A stretch of 6,513 nt of DNA from Candidatus Sabulitectum sp. (GCA_023145935.1 JAGLDB010000109.1:1-6513); one strand, 5' to 3'; positions 1 through 5,745 are shown, counted from the stretch's first letter. Program-made: numbers and translations. Notes: a model not told the origin generated them from the letters alone.

Positions 1-140
1 TATCTCTGCTTAGAACCATCTTCCTTAAAGGTACATGGGGAATGGCTCCCACAAAAGAATTGCTCTTCCTTACTTTGTTCGCAGCAGTTGTTCTGGCCAT
101 GACCATGAAGAAACTCAAACTGAATCTGGATGGCAGATAA
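1..140 (+). CDS. ABC-2 type transporter permease, C-terminal fragment (gene starts outside the window)
   Basis: An open frame enters from the left edge (first full codon at base 3) and ends at TAA 138-140, giving 45 residues that begin SLLRTIFLKG and end LNLDGR. The opening matches the final part of the complete permease just downstream, which has ILRDIFLKG at its residues 307-315. In both proteins this amphipathic motif is followed by a hydrophobic last membrane segment (here LLFLTLFAAVVLAM) and a short basic tail. This is the usual C-terminus of the ABC-2 permease family, so the fragment is most likely a paralogous permease of the same exporter. Its stop overlaps the next start by one base (TAATG), implying translational coupling. 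The 5' part, and presumably the ATP-binding and membrane-fusion genes of the operon, lie outside the window. Identification rests on the short tail and the context. Confidence 0.8.
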   Translation, partial: SLLRTIFLKGTWGMAPTKELLFLTLFAAVVLAMTMKKLKLNLDGR

Positions 141-1183
141 TGACAAACAGACTGAAGTTTATGCTGAAGAAGGAACTGCTCCAGACTCTCAGAGATCCCA
201 GAATGAGAATAGTTATTCTGGTCATGCCTATTTTTCAGACCCTGATCTTCGGCTATGCAGTAACAACAGATGTCAAGAAAGTTGATACAGCAATAGTAGA
301 CCTGGCAAACACCGCAGGCACCAGAGCAACAACAGATCAGTTCATTTCCTCCGGTATTTTTATTCCCACATACAAGACCAGTTATGGTGAAGCGTGGTAC
401 GCTATGGATCAGGGTGATATTCAGGCAATGATTCTTTTCAACCGGCAGGGACAGATGCAGTTCGTTACCGACGGATCAAGGGGATTGTCTGCAGGTGTCA
501 CTTCAGGCTATGCAGCGGCAATTCTTGCAGGCAATCAGCAGCCACCCATAAAAGTGGAATCCCGGGCCTGGTACAACCCTCTTCTGGAAAGCAGAAACTT
601 CTATGTACCCGGAGTGATCGCAATGATGGTGATGGTTGTTACACTGATTCTCAGCAGCATGGCAGTTGTGCGTGAGGTGGAGATCGGTACCATGGAGCAG
701 ATCATGGTAACACCAATGAAAAGGTGGGAATTCATAGTAGGCAAACTGCTTCCATTCGGAGCAATAGGCATGGTTAATGTGCTGGTAGTAACTGCGGTGG
801 CGGTGTTCTGGTTCAACATTCCCCTTCAGGGAAGCCTCCCTCTCCTGATGCTGGGGGCAGTGCTTTACCTGATGAATACTCTTGGGATGGGTCTTCTTAT
901 ATCCACAGTGAGCCGCACACAGCAGCAGGCAATGCTAAGTGCATTCTTCGTGATATTCCCGGCATCTCTTCTCTCCGGCTTCGCTTTCCCAATAGCCAAC
1001 ATGCCCGGGATCATCAGGTTCTTCACCCTCTTCAACCCCATGCGCTACATGATGACCATCCTCCGGGACATCTTCCTGAAGGGCAACGGTCTGGACATAC
1101 TATGGCCCAACTACCTGGCCATGTTTCTGCTTGGTGCAGCTCTTCTTACCACTGCTACACTGAGGTTTAAGAAGACAGGGTAG
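140..1183 (+). CDS. ABC-2 type transporter permease (YbhS/YbhR-like drug or efflux exporter subunit)
   Basis: This 347-residue inner-membrane protein should form half of the transmembrane channel of an ABC exporter and depend on a separate ATPase. It has the standard ABC-2 plan: a basic cytoplasmic start with KELLQTLRDPR (residues 11-21), membrane helix 1 (about 23-42), a soluble extracytoplasmic domain (about 43-155), then five more helices (about 156-177, 203-225, 232-256, 264-285, 322-342). The family signature follows helix 2 as REVEIGTMEQIMVTP (178-192), the coupling region facing the ATPase. LFNPMRYMMTILRDIFLKG (297-315) is the usual C-terminal motif. Length is normal for the family. 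I chose ATG 140 over the in-frame ATG at 35 because 140 overlaps the stop of the upstream permease and the first 35 residues of the longer form do not look like ABC-2 sequence. The Shine-Dalgarno is weak, fitting coupled translation. Substrate is unknown. Confidence 0.9.
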   Translation: MTNRLKFMLKKELLQTLRDPRMRIVILVMPIFQTLIFGYAVTTDVKKVDTAIVDLANTAGTRATTDQFISSGIFIPTYKTSYGEAWYAMDQGDIQAMILFNRQGQMQFVTDGSRGLSAGVTSGYAAAILAGNQQPPIKVESRAWYNPLLESRNFYVPGVIAMMVMVVTLILSSMAVVREVEIGTMEQIMVTPMKRWEFIVGKLLPFGAIGMVNVLVVTAVAVFWFNIPLQGSLPLLMLGAVLYLMNTLGMGLLISTVSRTQQQAMLSAFFVIFPASLLSGFAFPIANMPGIIRFFTLFNPMRYMMTILRDIFLKGNGLDILWPNYLAMFLLGAALLTTATLRFKKTG

Positions 1184-1193
1184 GAACTTGTTT

Positions 1194-1730
1194 TCAGCCT
1201 TTGTTGAATAGCTGATTAACCGTATTCATTGGCAGGAAAAGGCGAGTTCTGCCGGTTGATCCGATCAGTTCCTGAAATCCGAATCGCAGGTAGAAATGTT
1301 CAGCGGAATTATTCAGGCAATCAACAATTACCGCATAAGCAGGCAGGACGGATTGAACTCTTGAAAGGTGTTTCAGAGCCCTGATCAGTGTGATTTTCCC
1401 CAGACCTTGTCCCTGGCATTCAGTATGCACAGCAAGCTGAGCCAGCAAGAACACAGGAACCGGGTAGTGTGGCAATTTCTTCGCATTCATTGAGGGAAGA
1501 TCATTCCTTCTTAGAGAGCTGGGAGCAACGGTAAAAAAAGCACAGATGTTTTTCATGCCTGAAGGATTTACTTCAACTGAAGGCAGAACCAGAGTATGCC
1601 CGACACCTGCACTCATTTGTCTGGAAGCATGCTTCTGCAGATAGCTGTTCAATTCCGGCTCGCCGCATTCGAAGGAAGCACGATCATGCAGCTGTTTGTC
1701 CAGTTGAACAAATGTATCGGACCACTTCAC
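1194..1730 (-). CDS. GNAT-family acetyltransferase toxin of a type II toxin-antitoxin system (TacT/AtaT-like)
   Basis: A 178-residue GNAT protein. Known members of this family (TacT, AtaT, KacT, ItaT) use acetyl-CoA to acetylate the amino acid on charged tRNA and so block translation; that activity is inferred here from family membership. Visible signatures are the N-terminal FECGEPELNSYLQKHASRQ region (20-38), the strand LLAQLAVHTECQGQGLGK (95-112) with the acetyl-CoA pyrophosphate loop QGQGLG at 106-111, and FYLRFGF (146-152), whose Tyr147 matches the catalytic tyrosine position of TacT. Length is typical and no motif is lost, so the toxin looks intact. The start is GTG (1730-1728) inside a GTGA overlap with the antitoxin stop, so the toxin is translationally coupled behind its antitoxin. 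It converges on the ABC permease gene, with only 10 bases between the stop codons. I use no gene symbol because orthology to a named toxin cannot be shown. Confidence 0.9.
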   Translation of the reverse strand: MKWSDTFVQLDKQLHDRASFECGEPELNSYLQKHASRQMSAGVGHTLVLPSVEVNPSGMKNICAFFTVAPSSLRRNDLPSMNAKKLPHYPVPVFLLAQLAVHTECQGQGLGKITLIRALKHLSRVQSVLPAYAVIVDCLNNSAEHFYLRFGFQELIGSTGRTRLFLPMNTVNQLFNKG

Positions 1731-1996
1731 TGGATGCCGGATCTTTTTGCAGTCAGGGCAGCCTTTCTCAAGTATTCATCAGGTTCTGCTGCTGCTTCAC
1801 AAACTTCCATGAATTTGTCAAATGCATCATTTTCCAGCGTAAATTCCTCGTATTCTGAAATAACCTTGCTGGAATCTTCATCCATAAGTTTTACGATGTA
1901 TTCTGTTAGACTTTTCATCCCCAGCAGTGCAGCGGCTTTCTCGGCCTTTCTCTTCACTCTGTCATCAAGTCTTATATCAAGTCTGGCGGTTGCCAT
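1727..1996 (-). CDS. DUF1778 ribbon-helix-helix antitoxin (TacA/AtaR-like)
   Basis: An 89-residue antitoxin paired with the downstream GNAT toxin. The N-terminal part is a ribbon-helix-helix DNA-binding domain: strand ARLDIRLDD (4-12), helix VKRKAEKAAALLG (14-26), turn, then helix SLTEYIVKLM (29-38). The rest (about 40-89) is the acidic and helical tail that in this family wraps the toxin. The segment ENDAFDKFMEVCEAAAEPDEYLRKA (55-79) has the DUF1778 pattern of a Phe-rich helix, then a proline turn, then a helix. ATG 1996 is chosen because AGGAGG lies four bases before it and the RHH strand begins right after it. Longer in-frame starts would run into the promoter. In this family the dimer, often with toxin, represses its own promoter, and two matching palindromes sit around the promoter here. 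Its stop codon overlaps the toxin start (GTGA). Confidence 0.92.
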   Translation of the reverse strand: MATARLDIRLDDRVKRKAEKAAALLGMKSLTEYIVKLMDEDSSKVISEYEEFTLENDAFDKFMEVCEAAAEPDEYLRKAALTAKRSGIQ

Positions 1997-2000
1997 TATC

Positions 2001-2006
2001 CCTCCT
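2001..2006 (-). promoter_or_regulatory. Shine-Dalgarno of the antitoxin gene
   Basis: On the minus strand the bases read AAAAAGGAGGGATAATG, a complete AGGAGG four bases before ATG 1996. This strong site fixes the antitoxin start and contrasts with the toxin, which has no separate strong site and relies on the GTGA overlap. The arrangement favours excess antitoxin over toxin. Confidence 0.85.
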
Positions 2007-2016
2007 TTTTCTCTAT

Positions 2017-2035
2017 GTACGGAATACTTCCGTAC
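2017..2035. promoter_or_regulatory. Proximal operator palindrome of the toxin-antitoxin operon
   Basis: A perfect inverted repeat, GTACGGAA-TAC-TTCCGTAC: 8-bp arms around a 3-bp centre. It lies between the predicted -10 element and the antitoxin Shine-Dalgarno, covering the expected transcription start. A near-identical copy is at 2070-2088. Its size and position suit binding by the ribbon-helix-helix antitoxin. Binding is inferred; the symmetry is seen directly. Confidence 0.8.
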
Positions 2036-2038
2036 CAA

Positions 2039-2065
2039 CCTATAGCTGTGGAAGTAGATTGTCAA
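2039..2065 (-). promoter_or_regulatory. Predicted promoter of the toxin-antitoxin operon
   Basis: The minus strand carries a perfect TTGACA (2065-2060). Fifteen bases later comes TATAGG (2044-2039), a 4/6 match to TATAAT; TAGGTT two bases further gives the usual 17-base spacing but a poorer match. Transcription would start near 2032. The promoter lies exactly between the two operator palindromes, which supports it as the regulated one. The -10 element is the uncertain part. Confidence 0.65.
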
Positions 2066-2069
2066 TACT

Positions 2070-2088
2070 GTACGGAATAGTTACGTAC
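2070..2088. promoter_or_regulatory. Distal operator palindrome of the toxin-antitoxin operon
   Basis: GTACGGAA-TAG-TTACGTAC, the same palindrome as at 2017-2035 with one mismatch in the right arm. One more flanking base pair (T2069/A2089) extends the symmetry. It sits just upstream of the -35 TTGACA. Its centre (2079) is 53 bp from that of the proximal copy (2026), about five helical turns, so dimers on both sites would face the same side of the DNA. Confidence 0.75.
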
Positions 2089-2233
2089 ATGAATGTAGCT
2101 CTGATATTCCTTAACTGAACAGAGGAACCTTACTTAATCTGCATTCCAGCTTACAATTGGAACTTTACACGGATATCCTTTAATCTCGATTAACTCCTTT
2201 TCCTGGATCAGCCCGGCAAGAAAACCCAAGTGA

Positions 2234-2255
2234 TCTTGAAACCCTCTTGAAACCG
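2234..2255. repeat. Tandem 11-bp direct repeat upstream of the FG-GAP propeller gene
   Basis: Two head-to-tail copies, TCTTGAAACCC then TCTTGAAACCG, differ only in the last base. The 11-bp period is one helical turn, and the pair lies about 15 bases upstream of the predicted -35 of the following gene. This is where an activator could bind, but no regulator is known, and two copies may be chance. Confidence 0.45.
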
Positions 2256-2269
2256 CATTCTTGTCTGAG

Positions 2270-2298
2270 TTGTAAAGCAGGCATTTTGTGGTTATCAT
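2270..2298 (+). promoter_or_regulatory. Possible promoter of the FG-GAP propeller gene
   Basis: TTGTAA (2270-2275, 4/6 to TTGACA), 17 bases, then TATCAT (2293-2298, 5/6 to TATAAT). The start would be near 2305, leaving a leader of about 40 bases to the signal-peptide frame. The rest of the 2090-2347 intergenic stretch holds the distal operator's edge and the 11-bp repeat; I see no gene in it. Confidence 0.45.
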
Positions 2299-2339
2299 CA
2301 ATGAAAGGATTGTTTCTTAACTGTAGTACACTGAGCATT

Positions 2340-2344
2340 GGAGG
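2340..2344 (+). promoter_or_regulatory. Shine-Dalgarno in front of a frame lacking a normal start codon
   Basis: GGAGG at 2340-2344 is followed by AGC ATC ATC AAA. The two ATC codons lie 3 and 6 bases downstream, where an initiation codon is expected. The site matches the GGAGG used by the gene at 5746 and is the main evidence that translation begins near 2348-2351 and not at GTG 2405. Confidence 0.6.
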
Positions 2345-2347
2345 AGC

Positions 2348-4147
2348 ATCATCAAAGCTTTTACACTGATAGCTATTCTTGCACTTGCAGCATGGGGATC
2401 TCCGGTGCAGACAGTTACTCAAACCAGTTGGGACGGCGGCAGTGGTGTTCAGGGACCTGTATTTGCCTGGCAAACAACCTACTGGGAAGATACCCTGATA
2501 ACAATTTCAACAGGAGAGATCAGTCTAACAACAAGTTTTGATCCGCTTCCCCATTCCATCCACGGCGGGACATGGGAGAATCTCATTGCAGCAGATGTAG
2601 ATGGCGACGGTGATCAGGACATCTGTGCAGTTGACCTGGATTCTTCAGTAAAGTGGTGGGAGAACACAGATGGTACTGGCACAGCCTGGACCCAGCACAC
2701 AGTTGCATCTGAATCCGGCCATCTATGGATTCACTCAGGAGATATTGACGGAGATGGGGATACAGACCTGATGACAGCATTCATGGATATAGACCACAAC
2801 GAGTACTACTGGTGGGAAAACACTGACGGTACTGGATCCTCATGGACAAAGCACACCATCGGTGGTGACATGGTGGAGCCGCAGTGCATTCATGGAGCTG
2901 ACCTGGACGGAGATGGTGACATCGATGTTATGGGCACAGCCCTCTATGAAAGCCGGATCGTACTGTTCCTTAATGACGGGACAGGCAGCAGCTGGACCAG
3001 GAGTTACATTGATTCTGATAACGGAGCTGACATGATCATTTCTGCAGACATTGACAACGATGGCGATCTGGATGTGCCCGCTACGAACTTTGATGAACTG
3101 ATCTGGTATGAGAACAACGGCTCGGCAACTGTATGGACACGCCATGTTGTATCCTCTGCAAGTGGCTGGGATCTTGAAATGGTTGATGCGGCGGATATAA
3201 ACAATGATGGATACACTGACCTTGTTTATGCTGGGTTGAACAGGAAATTGGGATGGTATGAGAATGTTGACGGCACAGGCACATCCTGGTCAGGCCGTGA
3301 GCTTCCCCACTGTCACTCCACCGGGGCTATGTCCGTAGCAACTGCTGACATGAATGGTGACGGTACAACTGATATCGTTGCAGGGTTTGACTGGGTCTAC
3401 ACTGTAGAGTGGTGGAGCAACAACAATGGAACAGGGCAGGCATGGACACACTATGCGGTAGATGATCTTGACATGCCCTATTCGCTCTGTACCGCAGACT
3501 TGAATGGTGACGGTATCGCAGAACCCGCCGGGTGTGGATCCGGTGGGCTCAGATGGTGGAGCCCGGAGTGGGAGCCTCTTGCCGGAAGCCTGACCTCGAG
3601 TATTCTTGAGATAAACGGTGAACCTGACTGGGGAATGCTTTCATGGGACGCTGACATTCATACTGGAAACAGTGTGTACTTTCAGGTGAGAGGTGGAAGT
3701 GATTCCACCCATATGGGCGAATGGTCAGACACTCTTATGTTGCCATGCAGTCTGTTAACAGTGCTGGCAGATGATGATACTTTCTTTCAGTACAAAGCCA
3801 TCATGAAGAGAGTGGACGACACAACAATACCTGTCCTTAAAGAAATATCTGTAAACTACATCCTCAGATCAGTCGGTATGCCTGAAGATGCTTATCACCT
3901 GGGTTATCCTTTTCCAAACCCATCTTCATACTATGTATCTATGTATTTCCAGATACCTCTGTCGGGCAATGTAAAAGTAACGGTGTTTGATTTGATGGGC
4001 AGACTTGTAGCAACCCCCATGGATATGGAGCATGAAGCGGGAGTTCACGGGATCTCGATAGAGGATCTTAAACCAGGTGTCTACCTGATAAGAATTGAAT
4101 CCGGCCTCTGGACGGAAACCAGCCGCTTCGTAGTTGTAGAGCAGTAG
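2348..4147 (+). CDS. Secreted seven-repeat FG-GAP/VCBS-like beta-propeller with T9SS type A sorting domain
   Basis: A protein of about 599 residues, numbered from ATC 2348. Order: signal peptide (K at 3, hydrophobic core FTLIAILALAAW, about 1-20); seven repeats with Ca-type loops at 83-91, 132-140, 185-193, 234-242, 283-291, 334-342 and 384-392, period 49-53 residues; a beta-rich linker domain (about 411-505); and a C-terminal domain (517-599) with YPFPNPSS, VKVTVFDLMGRLV and KPGVYLIRIESG, the T9SS type A sorting pattern. Seven repeats of about 50 residues fit one seven-bladed propeller. Family knowledge suggests calcium-stabilised surface binding or adhesion; the ligand is unknown. The frame has no ATG, GTG or TTG between the stop at 2324 and GTG 2405, and starting at 2405 would remove the signal peptide. 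I therefore place the start at an ATC behind GGAGG; a mutated start or base-call error is the alternative. The conservative CDS is 2405-4147. Confidence 0.85.
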   Translation: MIKAFTLIAILALAAWGSPVQTVTQTSWDGGSGVQGPVFAWQTTYWEDTLITISTGEISLTTSFDPLPHSIHGGTWENLIAADVDGDGDQDICAVDLDSSVKWWENTDGTGTAWTQHTVASESGHLWIHSGDIDGDGDTDLMTAFMDIDHNEYYWWENTDGTGSSWTKHTIGGDMVEPQCIHGADLDGDGDIDVMGTALYESRIVLFLNDGTGSSWTRSYIDSDNGADMIISADIDNDGDLDVPATNFDELIWYENNGSATVWTRHVVSSASGWDLEMVDAADINNDGYTDLVYAGLNRKLGWYENVDGTGTSWSGRELPHCHSTGAMSVATADMNGDGTTDIVAGFDWVYTVEWWSNNNGTGQAWTHYAVDDLDMPYSLCTADLNGDGIAEPAGCGSGGLRWWSPEWEPLAGSLTSSILEINGEPDWGMLSWDADIHTGNSVYFQVRGGSDSTHMGEWSDTLMLPCSLLTVLADDDTFFQYKAIMKRVDDTTIPVLKEISVNYILRSVGMPEDAYHLGYPFPNPSSYYVSMYFQIPLSGNVKVTVFDLMGRLVATPMDMEHEAGVHGISIEDLKPGVYLIRIESGLWTETSRFVVVEQ

Positions 4148-4278
4148 AACGAAGCAGTATGCATTTATAGCAGTGACATAGACAGGGGAGAGCAACACCG
4201 AAACATTCGACTCTTCTTGTTACTTTCACTGCTGGAGAATGGATTGTTGTTATGGAAGTGTTATTGGCTGTAAATGAC
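4148..4278. other. Intergenic stretch between the two propeller genes
   Basis: No gene is seen here. The only structure is an 8-bp inverted repeat, AGCAGTGA (4169-4176) with TCACTGCT (4226-4233), separated by 49 bases and without a following T-run. That is too open to be called a terminator. How transcription of the upstream gene ends is therefore not visible. Confidence 0.5.
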
Positions 4279-4307
4279 TTTACATCACCACACCACTCAT
4301 CTATAAT
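4279..4307 (+). promoter_or_regulatory. Strong sigma70-type promoter of the second secreted-protein operon
   Basis: TTTACA (4279-4284, 5/6 to TTGACA), exactly 17 bases, then a perfect TATAAT (4302-4307). A second perfect TATAAT (4313-4318) follows 11 bp later but has no good -35 at normal spacing. Transcription would start around 4314, about 28 bases before ATG 4342. This is the best-matching promoter in the window. Confidence 0.75.
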
Positions 4308-4341
4308 TCAACTATAATTATCAGATGGAAGGATGAGACCA

Positions 4342-5709
4342 ATGACTAGAGTATTCCTGGTTTATACTATCTTAGCTAGCAGTTTGCTGTTTACTGCATC
4401 TGCAGAATGGTTTGTGGAAACCGTATCAACCTCAGGTGGACAAACTCCAGCAATCAGTCTGGACAGTTCAGGGCTTCCGAGAATTGCATATTGCAGACCG
4501 GCACAAGGCGCAAAATATTCAGTATACAACGGAACATACTGGAGCACATATCTTATTCACTACGCATACTATGGTAACTGCTTATACTTTGACATGGTCA
4601 CCGATGAATCTGATATTTCGCATGTTTCATTCAGTTGGCTTGGTGTTGTTTATTATGCCGTGCAAGATCCAGCTCTGGATAGCTGGAGTGTTACCTCGCT
4701 TTCTACTCCCTACGTGTTCTGGGTCTCCCTTGGGCTGAGCAGTCAGACTTATCCGGGGATCTGTTTTTACTCATACGACAACCTGAGTCTCGAATACGTT
4801 CATTGGAACGGTAGCCAATGGATTACTGAACTTATCGATGCAGCCACTGATACAGGCGACTACAATTCAATGGTACGGGAAGGTGTGAACAAGGCTCACG
4901 TGGCATACAGCATGACGCTGCCTACTCCGGGGTTGAAGTATGCATATCGTGATGAAACTGAAGCCTGGAATACATCTTTTGTTGATACATCCATGACAAC
5001 GGAGCCCAGGGGTATGTCTATTGCTCTGGACGGAAACAGTTACCCAAATATTTCTTACACCACACCTGAAGAGGTAAGATATGCCTCCTGGGACGGTTTT
5101 TCGTGGAATGTGGAAACCGTATGGAGCCTTGCAATGGATGATTCAGTAGATTCAGGAGCATTCCAATTTGATACTTCTCTTGCTCTGGATCAGTGGGACT
5201 GTCCGCATATTGCCCATTGCAGTCTGGATGGTGATTCGCTGCTTTACTCCTGGAACGACGGATCAGGCTGGCAGACTGAAAGTGTTTATCCCCTTAATAC
5301 CTATGGCGGAGATCCTGACCTTGCCCTTGATTCACAGGGCAGACCGCATATTGCGTTTTGCAGCTCTGACTTAGCGGGTGAACTTATGTATGCATTTAAC
5401 GATGATTTCTCAGGTATTGAACACAGTACGAATGTGGAAAATGCCGGAAGGGTGACTTTCAACTCGGTTACAAACCCATTTTACGGAAGTCTTAGTCTGT
5501 CCTTCGCCCTTCCTGAAGCAGGTCATGTTGAATTGACTGTCTACGACCTGCAGGGAAGAGAGGTTGCAAGGCCGCTGTCGGAATATAGATCCGTAGGGAA
5601 TCACCTGTTCAGCTGGAACCCTGACGCTTCACTTCCGTGCGGTGGGTACATGTTAGCTTTTAATTCGAACGGCAACACATTGATACGGAAGGTGGTATAC
5701 CTTAAATAG
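4342..5709 (+). CDS. Secreted seven-repeat beta-propeller protein with T9SS type A sorting domain
   Basis: A 455-residue exported protein. The signal peptide is residues 1-21, with a likely cut after TASA. Seven repeats of 44-55 residues follow. Each has a Trp strand (Trp at 23, 67, 115, 160, 209, 255, 310; e.g. WFVETV, WNVETV, WQTESV), followed by a motif like ALDSQGRPHIAFC (starting near 38, 84, 128, 175, 226, 279, 326). This fits a seven-bladed propeller closed by the N-terminal strand. It lacks the DxDGDG loops of the upstream protein, so it is a different repeat family, which I cannot name. Residues 370-455 form the sorting domain: NPFYGSLSLSFALPEAG, VELTVYDLQGREVA, CGGYML, ending RKVVYLK. 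ATG 4342 is preferred to ATG 4333 because the GGAAGG at 4327-4332 abuts 4333 but stands nine bases from 4342. It is probably co-transcribed with the gene 36 bases downstream. The ligand is unknown. Confidence 0.88.
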   Translation: MTRVFLVYTILASSLLFTASAEWFVETVSTSGGQTPAISLDSSGLPRIAYCRPAQGAKYSVYNGTYWSTYLIHYAYYGNCLYFDMVTDESDISHVSFSWLGVVYYAVQDPALDSWSVTSLSTPYVFWVSLGLSSQTYPGICFYSYDNLSLEYVHWNGSQWITELIDAATDTGDYNSMVREGVNKAHVAYSMTLPTPGLKYAYRDETEAWNTSFVDTSMTTEPRGMSIALDGNSYPNISYTTPEEVRYASWDGFSWNVETVWSLAMDDSVDSGAFQFDTSLALDQWDCPHIAHCSLDGDSLLYSWNDGSGWQTESVYPLNTYGGDPDLALDSQGRPHIAFCSSDLAGELMYAFNDDFSGIEHSTNVENAGRVTFNSVTNPFYGSLSLSFALPEAGHVELTVYDLQGREVARPLSEYRSVGNHLFSWNPDASLPCGGYMLAFNSNGNTLIRKVVYLK

Positions 5710-5733
5710 TTATAGCTGTTAATTAATGAACAT

Positions 5734-5738
5734 GGAGG
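5734..5738 (+). promoter_or_regulatory. Shine-Dalgarno of the small secreted protein gene
   Basis: GGAGG lies seven bases before ATG 5746, an optimal site. It lies in the 36-base gap after the upstream stop, which holds no promoter or terminator that I can see, so the two genes probably share a transcript. Confidence 0.8.
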
Positions 5739-5745
5739 TATTGGA

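Noticed and set aside
35..139. Longer N-terminus for the ABC permease from ATG 35
   Set aside because: The extra 35 residues overlap the coding end of the upstream permease in another frame and do not resemble the family. ATG 140 overlaps the upstream stop exactly.
1596..2045. Plus-strand open frame of 149 codons opposite the toxin-antitoxin genes
   Set aside because: It is antisense to two well-supported genes with family motifs, has low-complexity Ser/Ala composition, and shows no Shine-Dalgarno.
1997..2065. Antitoxin extended upstream to 2065
   Set aside because: That start is a TTG forming the -35 TTGACA, and the extension would translate the promoter and operator. ATG 1996 has the AGGAGG and begins the RHH domain.
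2301..2369. Short ORF MKGLFLNCSTLSIGGASS... as the real start of the propeller gene or as a leader peptide
   Set aside because: It is in a different frame from the signal peptide, has no Shine-Dalgarno and runs over the GGAGG. It remains possible only if there is an indel, which is noted in the start-codon finding.
2583..3284. Several minus-strand open frames across the propeller gene
   Set aside because: They are shadows of the repeated, strongly biased propeller coding sequence. None has a Shine-Dalgarno or recognisable motif.
4169..4233. 8-bp inverted repeat AGCAGTGA/TCACTGCT as a terminator
   Set aside because: The 49-base loop and missing T-run do not fit a terminator. An 8-bp match over this distance is plausible by chance.
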